Part shown: positions 49,980-58,081 of the stretch, in pieces
Layout of the letters: every line of letters starts with the position of its first letter
Numbering within the stretch: the first letter of the stretch is position 1
Source of the DNA: Microbacterium psychrotolerans
GTDB lineage: Bacteria > Actinomycetota > Actinomycetes > Actinomycetales > Microbacteriaceae
NCBI RefSeq assembly: GCF_031085295.1
Contig: NZ_JAVFWO010000003.1
Span: 434,001 to 498,000 of the forward strand
Length of the DNA: 64,000 nt
Reading direction: 5' to 3'
Notes under the pieces: model-generated
Database searches by the model: none
The model's input: the letters and a program-made list of their open reading frames with translations, nothing else
What the model was told of the DNA's origin: nothing
Program-made: the position numbers and the translations under genes

Positions 49980-51563
49980 TCACCGCACGGGTGAGAACTG
50001 TGCGACCAGCTCGCGCTTGAGTACCTTGCCGCTCGAGCCCAGCGGCAGTGACGGCACGAGGTGCACGACCCGCGGGTACTTGTAGGCGGCGATGCGATCG
50101 CGCACGAACACCACGACCTCGTCGGGGTCGAGCTCGACGCCGTCGTGCGCGACGACCGCGGCGTGCACCTCCTGACCGCGGACGTCGTCTTCGACGCCGA
50201 ACACAGCAGCGACGGCGATGCCGGGGTGCCGAGCGAGCACGGCCTCCACCTCGGTCGGATAGACGTTGTACCCCGACCGCACGATCATGTCCTTCTTGCG
50301 ATCGACGATGGTGAGCACCCCGTCGGTGCACGTGCCCAGGTCGCCGGTGCGGAACCAGCCGTCGACGACGGCGGCGGCCGAGGCATCCGCCCGTCCGAGG
50401 TAGCCCTTGAACAGGTTGTGCCCGCGCACGACGATCTCGCCGAGGGCATCCTGCGCGTCGAGCAGCACGACCGTCTCGTCGACGTCGGGGTCGGCGATGG
50501 CGACGTCGACGCCCCACAGCGCGCGGCCGACGGTGCCGGGCCGGATCGGCTCGCGCAGCGGGTTCGACGACACGGTCGGTGCGGTCTCGGTGAGGCCGTA
50601 CCCCTCGTGCACATCGGCGCCGAAGGCATCGCGGAAGGCCTCGAGCACGGCGACCGGCAGTGCGGCCCCGCCCGAGACGGCGTAGCGCAGCGGAGGGCGG
50701 GCGGACGAGCGACGGGCGGCCTCCAGCATTCCGACGTACATCGTCGGGACCGCGGTGAACACCGTCGCGCCGAGGTCGGCGGTGAGCGCCAGCGCCTCGT
50801 CGGCGTCGAACCGCGGCAGCAGGATGACGGATGCCCCGACCCGCAGCGCGATGTTCATCACGGCGGTCTGCCCGAAGGTGTGGAAGAGCGGCAGCCCGCC
50901 GAACACGACGTCGTCGGCGCGCAGGTCGAACGCGTCGATGAGCGTCGTGTGCACCTGTTCGACGATCGACAGGTGCGACCCGACGGCGCCCTTGGGCGTG
51001 CCGGTGGTGCCGCTCGTGTACAGGATGGTCGCCGCGTCGATCGGGCCGACCGAGTCGTGGCGGGGGATGGGCTCCGCCGCGGCGGCCTCGGCCTCGAGCC
51101 GGGGGAGGTCGGCGCCGGAGTCGGCCGGCAGCAGCACGGTGACCAGCGGCACGCCGGCCGCGGCCGCGGCAGGCACCGCCTCGCCCAGCAGCGGGGCGGC
51201 GACCACGAGGAGGTCCGCGCTCGCGTCGCGGAGCACGTAGGCGATCTCGTCGGCCTTGAAGAGAAGGTGCACCGGCACCACGATCGCGCCGAGCGACAGC
51301 GCGGCGTAATAGACGCGGGCGAAGTCCGGCACGTTCGGCACCAGCATCGCGACCCGGTCGCCCCGGCCGATGCCGCGTGCGCGCAGCGCTCCAGCGTAGG
51401 CGCGGGTCTGGTCCCACAGCTCGCGGTACGTCGTGCGCGTGCCGGCGAAGTGGAAGGCGGTGCGGTCCGCGTGGCGGACGGCCGACTCCGCGAGGATGCT
51501 CGCGACCGACAGGGTCGCGTAGCCCGCGCCGTCGATGGCCGGGTCGAGGGGATGGGTGGTCAT
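49980..51563 (-). CDS. Acyl-CoA ligase (AMP-forming, FadD-like)
   Basis: 527 aa AMP-binding enzyme. P-loop motif ILYTSGTTGTPKGAV (about 180-194), GYGLTETAPT (about 312-321), the ATP-binding TGDL (about 409-412) and DRKKDMIVRSGYNVYPTEVE (about 423-442) are intact, and a Lys near the end (GSSGKVLKREL) is the catalytic one. It adenylates a carboxylic acid and transfers it to CoA. GGAAGG precedes ATG 51563. It lies last in the kinase-ACAD-ligase operon, so it probably activates the imported acid. Acyl chain length is unknown. Confidence 0.95.
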   Translation of the reverse strand: MTTHPLDPAIDGAGYATLSVASILAESAVRHADRTAFHFAGTRTTYRELWDQTRAYAGALRARGIGRGDRVAMLVPNVPDFARVYYAALSLGAIVVPVHLLFKADEIAYVLRDASADLLVVAAPLLGEAVPAAAAAGVPLVTVLLPADSGADLPRLEAEAAAAEPIPRHDSVGPIDAATILYTSGTTGTPKGAVGSHLSIVEQVHTTLIDAFDLRADDVVFGGLPLFHTFGQTAVMNIALRVGASVILLPRFDADEALALTADLGATVFTAVPTMYVGMLEAARRSSARPPLRYAVSGGAALPVAVLEAFRDAFGADVHEGYGLTETAPTVSSNPLREPIRPGTVGRALWGVDVAIADPDVDETVVLLDAQDALGEIVVRGHNLFKGYLGRADASAAAVVDGWFRTGDLGTCTDGVLTIVDRKKDMIVRSGYNVYPTEVEAVLARHPGIAVAAVFGVEDDVRGQEVHAAVVAHDGVELDPDEVVVFVRDRIAAYKYPRVVHLVPSLPLGSSGKVLKRELVAQFSPVR

Positions 51564-51625
51564 GTCGGGCCTTCCGTCGTCGTTGATCGGTTGGGGAGTG
51601 ACCGGATGCCGCCGGTCCCGCGGGG

Positions 51626-52831
51626 TCAGTCGCGCAGCTGTGCGCGGCCGAGGCTCGCGAGGTGCACCTCGTCGGGGCCGTCCGCGATGCGCAGCGACCG
51701 GACCCCGGCGTACAGCTCCGCCAGTGGGGTGTCGGACGAGACCCCCGCGCCGCCATGGAGCTGGATGGCGCGGTCCACGATCTGCTGCACCGCTCGCGGC
51801 ACGGCGATCTTGATCGCCTGGATCTCGGTCATCGCGTGCCGGTTGCCCACGGTGTCCATGAGCCATGCGGTCTTCAGCACCAGCAGGCGCAGGGCCTCGA
51901 GCTGGATGCGGGCCTCGGCGATCCACTCGCGCACCACGCCCTGGTCGGCGAGCGGGCGCCCGAAGGCGTGCCTCGCGGACGCCCGTTCGATCATGAGCGC
52001 GAGGGCGCGCTCGCCCATGCCGAGCGCACGCATGCAGTGGTGGATGCGGCCGGGACCGAGCCGCGCCTGCGCGATGGCGAACCCGTCGCCTTCGCCGGCG
52101 ATGAGGTTCTCGACGGGCACGCGCACCTCGTCGAAGGCGACCTCGGCATGGCCGCCGTGGTCGCGGTCGTCGTAGCCGAACACGCTCAGCGGGCGCACGA
52201 TCCGCACTCCCGCGGCGTCGCGGGGGACCAGGATCATGGATTGCTGACGGTGCCGCGCGGCATCCGGATCGGTCTTGCCCATGACGATGAAGACCGCGGC
52301 GTCGGGATTCATCGCGCCGGTCGACCACCACTTGCGGCCGGTGATCACGTAGTGGTCGCCGTCCCGGCGGATGAGGGTGCCGATGTTCGTCGCATCGGAT
52401 GACGCGACCTCGGGCTCGGTCATGCAGAACGCCGAACGGATGCGGGCGTCCAGCAGCGGCTCCAGCCAGCGCTCCTTCTGCGCGGGCGTGCCGAAGTCGT
52501 TGAGCACCTCCATGTTGCCGGTGTCGGGCGCGGCGCAGTTGAAGGCGGCCGGCGCGAGGCGCGGGCTCCACCCCGTGATCTCGGCGACGGGCGCGTACTG
52601 CAGGTTCGTGAGCCCGGCTCCACCGTGGTCGCCCGGAAGGAAGAGGTTCCAGAGGCCCTGTGCGCGGGCCTTCTGCTGGAGCTCGCGCACCACCGGGCGA
52701 ACGGTCCAGTCGTCGGGTGTGGCAGCCAGCTGCTCGTCGAGGACGGGCTCGGCGGGGAGCACCTGCCCCTCGAGGAATGCTCGTGCCCGGTCGGTGTAGT
52801 CGCGGGTGGTCGCATCGGGGGCGAAGTCCAT
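51626..52831 (-). CDS. Acyl-CoA dehydrogenase (ACAD10/ACAD11-like)
   Basis: 401 aa. FCMTEPEVASSDATNI (about 134-149), WWSTGAMNPDAAVFIVMG (about 168-185), the helical part with MGERALALMIERASARHAFGRPLADQGVVREWIAEARI (about 271-308) and a C-terminal YAGVRSLRIADGPDEVHLASLG mark the ACAD10/ACAD11 branch. The usual catalytic Glu position is taken by GPDEVH, as in that clade. In animals this domain is fused to an APH-like kinase; here the kinase is the adjacent gene, and the two overlap by one base. It probably acts on phosphorylated 4-hydroxyacyl-CoA rather than doing only ordinary dehydrogenation. Confidence 0.92.
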   Translation of the reverse strand: MDFAPDATTRDYTDRARAFLEGQVLPAEPVLDEQLAATPDDWTVRPVVRELQQKARAQGLWNLFLPGDHGGAGLTNLQYAPVAEITGWSPRLAPAAFNCAAPDTGNMEVLNDFGTPAQKERWLEPLLDARIRSAFCMTEPEVASSDATNIGTLIRRDGDHYVITGRKWWSTGAMNPDAAVFIVMGKTDPDAARHRQQSMILVPRDAAGVRIVRPLSVFGYDDRDHGGHAEVAFDEVRVPVENLIAGEGDGFAIAQARLGPGRIHHCMRALGMGERALALMIERASARHAFGRPLADQGVVREWIAEARIQLEALRLLVLKTAWLMDTVGNRHAMTEIQAIKIAVPRAVQQIVDRAIQLHGGAGVSSDTPLAELYAGVRSLRIADGPDEVHLASLGRAQLRD

Positions 52832-53889
52832 CAGTGCACCTCCTGTGTGCCGGCCCCGGTCGCGCCGAGGCCTGTGCGGGCGAGGGGTTCGACGAGCGCG
52901 CCCATGCGATCGAAGCCTTCGCCCACCGTGTCGCCGGCCTGATACCGGAAGTGGATGCCCTCGAGGATCACGGCCAGCTTGTACGCGGCGAACGCGCGGT
53001 ACCACCGCAGGTCGGGCACGGCGATGCCGGCGCGCTCGGCGTAGGCGTCGGCGAGCTCCTCGAAGGACGGGTAGCCGGCGGCCGTATCGACGGCGCTGGG
53101 CACGACGCCGCCTCCGCCGGGCAGCTCGCCGATGTTCCAGTACAGGGCGAAGATGCCGAGGTCGACGAGCGGGTCGCCGATCGTCGCCATCTCCCAGTCG
53201 AGGATCGCCGAGATCCGCGGTTCATCCGGCTCGCCGACGACCAGCGCGTTGTCCAGGCGATAGTCGCCGTGCACGATCCCGGACCGAGCGGAGACGGGGA
53301 CGCCGTCGGCGAGGCTCGACTGCAGCGCGTCGAGCACCGGCGTCTGGCGGGAGCGCGAGGCATCGAGCTGGCGGCGCCACGTCGCGAGCTGGCGCTCGAG
53401 GTAGCCGTCGGGGCGGCCGAAATCGCCGAGTCCGACGGCGGCGGCATCCACGGCGTGGAGGTCGGCGAGATGCCGGGCGAGGTCGAGGCTCAACCGCCGC
53501 ACGCCGTCGGCCGTGTACTCGGCGTTCTGCTCGCGTCGAGCCAGGACCCGGCCCGCAGCGCGCTCCATCACGAAGAAGACGGTGCCGGTGACCTTTCCGG
53601 GCTCGGTGTCGTCGACCACGTCGATGGCCCGCGGAACCGGCACGGCGGTGCCTGCCAGCGCCGAGATGACGCGGTGCTCGCGGCGCATGTCATGCGCGCT
53701 GGACAGCACGTGCCCGAGGGGAGGGCGACGCACGATGAGCGGGATGCGGGCTCCGTCGATCGCGTACGTCAGGTTGCTGCGCCCCCCGGCGATCACCTCG
53801 GCGGTGAGCTCCCCGCCAGCGAGGTCCGGGTGCGCCTCGTGCAGCCACGCGGTCAACCCGGCGACATCCAGTCCCGGAACTCCGGTCAT
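52831..53889 (-). CDS. APH-like phosphotransferase (ACAD10/11-type kinase)
   Basis: 352 aa aminoglycoside-phosphotransferase-fold kinase. The Gly-rich/N-lobe segment GGRSNLTYAI (about 35-44), a Lys/Arg-rich strand (LIVRRPPLGHVLSSAHDMRRE), the Brenner motif HGDYRLDN (about 208-215) and the metal-binding LDWEMATIGDP (about 228-238) are clear. Known relatives phosphorylate the hydroxyl of 4-hydroxyacyl-CoA (LvaA, ACAD10/11 N-terminal domain). It is the first gene after operator site 3, and it is coupled to an ACAD and a CoA ligase. Aminoglycoside resistance is unlikely. Confidence 0.9.
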   Translation of the reverse strand: MTGVPGLDVAGLTAWLHEAHPDLAGGELTAEVIAGGRSNLTYAIDGARIPLIVRRPPLGHVLSSAHDMRREHRVISALAGTAVPVPRAIDVVDDTEPGKVTGTVFFVMERAAGRVLARREQNAEYTADGVRRLSLDLARHLADLHAVDAAAVGLGDFGRPDGYLERQLATWRRQLDASRSRQTPVLDALQSSLADGVPVSARSGIVHGDYRLDNALVVGEPDEPRISAILDWEMATIGDPLVDLGIFALYWNIGELPGGGGVVPSAVDTAAGYPSFEELADAYAERAGIAVPDLRWYRAFAAYKLAVILEGIHFRYQAGDTVGEGFDRMGALVEPLARTGLGATGAGTQEVH

Positions 53890-53933
53890 CCTCGACCCCT
53901 TCCCCGTCCCCGTCAGCGGGGTGGTGAACTCAG

Positions 53934-53952
53934 CATACCGGATGGTCGGTTT
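53934..53952 (-). promoter_or_regulatory. TetR-type operator, site 3
   Basis: The reverse complement reads AAACCGACC, two bases, CCGGTATG, and runs into TATGCT, a good -10, 45 nt before the kinase gene. A bound repressor would cover the promoter. Confidence 0.75.
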
Positions 53953-54006
53953 GTCGGGCGAACGCGTCGAACTTGTCCTTCCCAGCGCGGCTGAGGCGCG
54001 GCGCGA

Positions 54007-54429
54007 TCACCGGCTTGCGAGGAGCCGGGACTGGATCGCGGAGCGAATCGGGGCCGGCACCGGAGTCGGGCGTCGGGTCTCGGCGTCCACGAACACGTGC
54101 ACGAAGCGTCCGGTCGCGATCGGCTCGTCCTCGCCGGCACGGAGGATGCCGAGCGACCAGGTGACGCTCGTCGTTCCGAGGCGCTCGACACCGATCCCGA
54201 CCTCGAGGGCGTCCGGGAAGCGGGCGGATGCGAGGAACTCGCACGACGACGCCGCGCACAGTGCGATCGCGTCGCCGCCGAGCGGGGTCAGGCCGCCTTC
54301 GCGGATCATGAAGGCGTTGACCGCCGTGTCCATCGCCGCGTAGTACACGGTGTTGTTGAGGTGCCCGTACTGGTCGTTGTCGTTCCAGCGGGTCGGGAAC
54401 GGCTCGCGCACCGGGTAGGCGGCGCTCAT
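54007..54429 (-). CDS. 4HBT-fold acyl-CoA thioesterase
   Basis: 140 aa hot-dog-fold protein. RWNDNDQYGHLNNTVYYAAMD (about 14-34) is the 4-hydroxybenzoyl-CoA thioesterase signature with its Asp. It should hydrolyse a short or aromatic acyl-CoA. The gene overlaps the TetR gene by four bases, so it is the second gene of a TetR-thioesterase unit running away from the ACAD-thiolase operon. It does not lie behind site 3, since that operon reads away from it. Confidence 0.92.
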   Translation of the reverse strand: MSAAYPVREPFPTRWNDNDQYGHLNNTVYYAAMDTAVNAFMIREGGLTPLGGDAIALCAASSCEFLASARFPDALEVGIGVERLGTTSVTWSLGILRAGEDEPIATGRFVHVFVDAETRRPTPVPAPIRSAIQSRLLASR

Positions 54430-55091
54430 TCGCCGACCCGCAGCATGAGGCGGAAGGCGACGCGGGCCCGATCGGCGCTCGGGGTGTCGCCCGAGATGAG
54501 GTCGGCATACGTGAACGACTCCGACAGCCGCACCAGGATGTACGCGAGCTCGGCGGGGCTGATCGCTCCGCCGAGCGGCGCCTCGCCGAGGTCGCGGCGC
54601 ACGAGCCAGTCCGCGGTGGCGACGTACCGGCGCTGGATCGGGCTCTCCTTCGTGGTGAGCAGTCGCAGCGCGCGCGCCGGCTCACGGCGCAGGAACGATC
54701 GGAAGTACTCGGCCGTGATGAGGTCGTCGACGAAGTGCGTGAGGATGCCGGCGACCCGCTCGCCACCGGTGAGGGAGCGGCACGCGTGCTCGGCCTGCAC
54801 GAGTGTCGGGATCGCCAGCGACCACAGCACCTCGCTCAGCAGCGCGTCGCGATTGCCGACCCAGCGGAACAGAGAAGTGCGGTCGACCCCCAGGTCGCCG
54901 GCCAGCGCGCTCATGTCGATGCGACGTCCGCCGATCAGCGTGGCGCGCGCCGCATCGAACGCCCGCTGCGCATCGGGGTGGGTGCCGCCGGCGAGGCGTT
55001 CCGACAACCACGAAGGGGCGGCATCCGTCCCCACGCGGGAGATGGTCGCGGGTGCGGTCCTCGTCGGAACTGCGGCTGCCGGTGAGCTCAT
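54426..55091 (-). CDS. QsdR-type TetR regulator
   Basis: 221 aa. The HTH (about 45-85) is MSALAGDLGVDRTSLFRWVGNRDALLSEVLW, and the rest is the QsdR-type helical domain. QsdR in Rhodococcus controls lactone-degrading and acyl-handling genes. A leaderless-type -10 (TAGAGT) lies 6 nt before ATG 55091. It is divergent from the ACAD-thiolase operon, and direct repeats lie between, so it probably represses that operon and itself. The ligand is unknown. Confidence 0.9.
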   Translation of the reverse strand: MSSPAAAVPTRTAPATISRVGTDAAPSWLSERLAGGTHPDAQRAFDAARATLIGGRRIDMSALAGDLGVDRTSLFRWVGNRDALLSEVLWSLAIPTLVQAEHACRSLTGGERVAGILTHFVDDLITAEYFRSFLRREPARALRLLTTKESPIQRRYVATADWLVRRDLGEAPLGGAISPAELAYILVRLSESFTYADLISGDTPSADRARVAFRLMLRVGE

Positions 55092-55097
55092 GCGGGA

Positions 55098-55103
55098 ACT
55101 CTA
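55098..55103 (-). promoter_or_regulatory. Leaderless-type -10 (TAGAGT)
   Basis: On the minus strand TAGAGT is followed by 6 nt and the ATG of the QsdR-type regulator. Confidence 0.55.
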
Positions 55104-55123
55104 CCCGCCGGGTCGCGGAATCC

Positions 55124-55160
55124 TGCAACGTTTCTGAAAGTGTTGTGCAACATTCTCAAA
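55124..55160. promoter_or_regulatory. TGCAAC direct repeats, probable QsdR-type operator
   Basis: TGCAACGTTTCTGAAA (55124-55139) and TGCAACATTCTCAAA (55146-55160) begin 22 bp apart, between the two divergent genes. They overlap the likely -35 of the ACAD gene. Confidence 0.65.
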
Positions 55161-55200
55161 TGTGATGCATACTCATCGGACGACCACCGAAGGAGTGACG

Positions 55201-56457
55201 ATGACGTTCACCTTGACCGAGCCGCAGGCGGACGAGACGGCCTCCGGCGCCCGCGCGGATGTGCTCGACGCCGACTTCTACGCGTTCCAGAACCTTCTCA
55301 CGGATGCCGAGCAGCGGGCCCTGCGAGAGATCCGTGAGTTCCTCGAGACCGAGGTGCGGCCGTTCGCCGACGACCACTGGGACCGCGCCGAGAGCCCCCG
55401 TCATCTCGTCCCGCGCATCGCCGAGCTCGGGCTGTACGGCGAGGCGTTCCGCGAGACGCGCAGCTTCGAGAACAGCAACGTCTTCCGCGGCTGGGTCGCC
55501 ATGGAGATCTCTCGCGCCGACCCTTCGACGGCCACGTTCATCGGGGTGCACAGCGGACTCGCGATGACCTCGATCGCGGTGGGCGGGTCGGACGAGCAGC
55601 GGGCAGAATGGCTGCCCGTGCTCGCGCGCGGCGAGCAGATCGCGTGCTTCGGGCTCACCGAGCCGGGCCACGGCTCCGACACGGCGAAAGGCCTCGAGAC
55701 GATCGCAGAGCGCCGCGGCGACGAGTGGGTGCTCAACGGCGCCAAGCGCTGGATCGGCAACGGCGCGTTCGCCGACGTCGTCGTGATCTGGGCGCGCGAC
55801 GTCGCGGACGACCAGGTCAAGGGCTTCCTCGTGCGCACGCCCTCGGTGGGCTTCGAGGCCACGAAGATCGAGCGCAAGCAGTCGCTGCGGACCGTCGAGA
55901 ACGCCGACATCGTGCTCACCGACGTCGTGGTCCCCGAGAGCGACCGGCTGCAGCGCATCGACGGGTTCCGCGACCTCGCCGTCGTGCTGCGTCTCACCCG
56001 CGCGCAGGTCGCCTGGCAGGCTCTCGGCGTCGCGGTCGGCGCGTACGAGTGCGCGGTCGCCTATGCGAAGGCCCGCGTGCAGTTCGGCAAGCCCATCGCG
56101 TCGTTCCAGCTCGTCCAGCAGAAGCTGGCCGACGCACTCGCCAACATCACCGCGTGCATCGGCATGTGCGTGCGCGTCTCGCAGCTGCAGGACGAGGGCG
56201 TGCAGAAGGACCACCACTCGGCCATGGCGAAGGCCTTCGTCAGCGCGCGCGTCCGCGAGACCGTGGCGCTCTGCCGCGAGATCTGCGGCGGCAACGGGGT
56301 GCAGCTCGGCGGGCAGGAGCAGCTCGGCATCCCCGCCGGCTACGGCATCGCACGCTACTTCGCCGACGCCGAGGCGGTGTACACGTTCGAGGGGACCTAC
56401 GACATGAACTCCCTCATCGTGGGCCGCGCCATCACCGGCATCGCCGCATTCGTCTGA
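55201..56457 (+). CDS. Acyl-CoA dehydrogenase (glutaryl-CoA dehydrogenase-like)
   Basis: 418 aa from ATG 55201, with GGAG upstream. FGLTEPGHGSDT (about 150-161), WVLNGAKRWIGNG (about 176-188), CAVAYAKARVQFGKPIASFQLVQQKL (about 284-309), REICGGNGVQLGGQEQLGIPAGYGI (about 359-383), and catalytic Glu in YTFEGTYDMN (about 394-403) put it in the glutaryl-CoA dehydrogenase branch, as a paralogue of the 39598 enzyme. It should oxidise a short acyl-CoA. It heads an operon with thiolase. CATACT (55168-55173) is the likely -10. Confidence 0.93.
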   Translation: MTFTLTEPQADETASGARADVLDADFYAFQNLLTDAEQRALREIREFLETEVRPFADDHWDRAESPRHLVPRIAELGLYGEAFRETRSFENSNVFRGWVAMEISRADPSTATFIGVHSGLAMTSIAVGGSDEQRAEWLPVLARGEQIACFGLTEPGHGSDTAKGLETIAERRGDEWVLNGAKRWIGNGAFADVVVIWARDVADDQVKGFLVRTPSVGFEATKIERKQSLRTVENADIVLTDVVVPESDRLQRIDGFRDLAVVLRLTRAQVAWQALGVAVGAYECAVAYAKARVQFGKPIASFQLVQQKLADALANITACIGMCVRVSQLQDEGVQKDHHSAMAKAFVSARVRETVALCREICGGNGVQLGGQEQLGIPAGYGIARYFADAEAVYTFEGTYDMNSLIVGRAITGIAAFV

Positions 56458-56505
56458 GCACGGATCCAGAACCTGGATGCGGCGGCATCCATCCTGAGGA
56501 GAACC

Positions 56506-57720
56506 ATGACCGAGGCCTACATCGTGGCCACCGCGCGCTCGCCGATCGGGCGCGCGCGCAAGGGATCGCTCGTCGACGTGCGACCCGACGACCTGGCGGC
56601 GCGCATGGTCGGCGCCGCGCTCGAGAAGCTTCCCGCGCTGGATCCGGCGCGCATCGACGACCTGCTGCTCGGCTGCGGTCAGCCGGCCGGCGAGCAGGGC
56701 TTCAACCTCGCACGCATCGTGGCGGTGCTCCTGGGATGGGATGCCGTGCCCGGCGCTACCGTCAACCGCTACTGCTCGTCGTCGCTGCAGACGACGCGCA
56801 TGGCGTTCCACGCGATCAAGGCGGGCGAGGGCGACGTCTTCGTCTCCGCCGGCGTCGAGTCGGTGTCCCGGTACGGGGCGGGGGCATCGGACCTTCCGGA
56901 TGCCGTGAACCCGGCGTTCGCGCCGTCGATCGCCCGCACGGCCGCCGGGTCGGCGGCCGGCGCGTCGGCGTGGACGGATCCGCGTGCCGACGGAGCGCTG
57001 CCCGATCCCTACATCGCGATGGGGCAGACGGCCGAGAACGTCGCACAGCTGCGGGGCGTGACGCGCGAGGAGCAGGACGAGTTCGCCGCCCGCTCGCAGC
57101 AGCGGGCCGAGGCGGCGATCGCCTCCGGATTCTGGGCACGCGACATCATGCCCGTCACGCTCGCGGACGGCACGGTCGTCGCGACGGACGACGGACCACG
57201 GGCAGGGGTGACCGTGGCGGGCCTGGCTGGTCTCGACCCGGTCTTCCGACCCGACGGCACGGTGACCGCGGGCAACTGCTGCCCGCTCAACGACGGCGCG
57301 GCCGCTGTCGTCGTGGTCTCGGACCGGGTTGTCGACGAGCTCGGCCTCGAGCCGCTCGCGCGCATCGTGTCGACGGGCGTCTCGGGGCTGTCGCCGGAGG
57401 TGATGGGGCTCGGGCCGGTGGAGGCGTCGCGTCGCGCCCTGGCGCTCGCGGGGCTCTCGGTCGACGACATGGACCTCGTCGAGATCAACGAGGCGTTCGC
57501 GGCGCAGGTGATCCCGTCGGCGCGCGAGCTCGGCGTCGACCCGGGCCGCCTGAACGTGCACGGCGGTGCGATCGCCGTCGGGCACCCCTTCGGCATGACC
57601 GGTGCGCGCATCACCTCCACGCTCATCAACGGCCTGGCCGCCACCGGCGGCAGGTACGGCCTCGAGACGATGTGCGTGGGCGGAGGTCAGGGGATGGCGA
57701 TGGTGCTCGAGCGCGTCTGA
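56506..57720 (+). CDS. Acetyl-CoA acyltransferase (thiolase)
   Basis: 404 aa. The active-site Cys is in NRYCSSSLQTTRMA (about 87-100), the middle His in EINEAFAAQ (about 327-335), the C-terminal GGAIAVGHPFGMTGAR (about 352-367) has the catalytic His, and the last Cys is in ETMCVGGGQGMA (about 386-397). All are as in biosynthetic/degradative thiolases. It cleaves 3-ketoacyl-CoA to acetyl-CoA plus a shorter acyl-CoA. It follows the ACAD by 48 bp with a GAGGAG site and should be cotranscribed. Confidence 0.95.
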   Translation: MTEAYIVATARSPIGRARKGSLVDVRPDDLAARMVGAALEKLPALDPARIDDLLLGCGQPAGEQGFNLARIVAVLLGWDAVPGATVNRYCSSSLQTTRMAFHAIKAGEGDVFVSAGVESVSRYGAGASDLPDAVNPAFAPSIARTAAGSAAGASAWTDPRADGALPDPYIAMGQTAENVAQLRGVTREEQDEFAARSQQRAEAAIASGFWARDIMPVTLADGTVVATDDGPRAGVTVAGLAGLDPVFRPDGTVTAGNCCPLNDGAAAVVVVSDRVVDELGLEPLARIVSTGVSGLSPEVMGLGPVEASRRALALAGLSVDDMDLVEINEAFAAQVIPSARELGVDPGRLNVHGGAIAVGHPFGMTGARITSTLINGLAATGGRYGLETMCVGGGQGMAMVLERV

Positions 57721-57751
57721 CGCCCTGCCCGGCCGGCTGTGCCCTCGCCGG

Positions 57752-57961
57752 TCACTTCGCTCCGCGGCGGCGCCGGGCGATGACGATCGCGACGCCGATG
57801 AGACCCAGACCGACCAGCAACACGATAGGGCCGATCGTCGCCCACACGGGGGAGCCGCTCATCACCGACCCTCCGAGCACGCCGAAGCCCTGCAGGGTCC
57901 AGATCAGCCCGATCGCGGTCAGCAACACGCCGGGCACGAGATAAGGCCAGATCCGCTTCAC
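57752..57961 (-). CDS. Small two-helix membrane protein
   Basis: 69 aa from GTG 57961, with a leaderless-type -10 (TAGGGT) 6 nt before it. Two hydrophobic helices (about 5-30 and 41-63) end in a basic RRRRGAK tail on the cytoplasmic side. No family was recognised; the size and shape are those of many DUF-type actinobacterial membrane proteins. It converges with the thiolase gene and is divergent from the MmcQ-like gene. Confidence 0.75.
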   Translation of the reverse strand: MKRIWPYLVPGVLLTAIGLIWTLQGFGVLGGSVMSGSPVWATIGPIVLLVGLGLIGVAIVIARRRRGAK

Positions 57962-57967
57962 GCGACC

Positions 57968-57973
57968 ACCCTA
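57968..57973 (-). promoter_or_regulatory. Leaderless-type -10 (TAGGGT)
   Basis: On the minus strand TAGGGT is followed by 6 nt and the GTG of the small membrane protein. Confidence 0.55.
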
Positions 57974-58069
57974 GTTCGCGGGCCCACCTCCCGACAGGGA
58001 GGGGAGGGCCCCATCGGCGATGCCGGCGGACGGTGCGCATAGGGGGCGTGCCGTGTCGGAGGCGAAGCC

Positions 58070-58075
58070 TAGTGT
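58070..58075 (+). promoter_or_regulatory. Leaderless-type -10 (TAGTGT)
   Basis: TAGTGT, then 6 nt, then the GTG of the MmcQ/YjbR-like gene; no ribosome site is present. Confidence 0.55.
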
Positions 58076-58081
58076 GGGTGC

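Noticed and set aside
52831..53889. Antibiotic-resistance reading of the APH-fold kinase
   Set aside because: It shares an operon with an ACAD and a CoA ligase and carries features of the ACAD10/11 kinase group, so a catabolic role fits better.
55156..57585. 809-codon minus-strand frame opposite the ACAD and thiolase genes
   Set aside because: It is the opposite strand of two clear enzymes with all catalytic motifs; its sequence is shadow-type.
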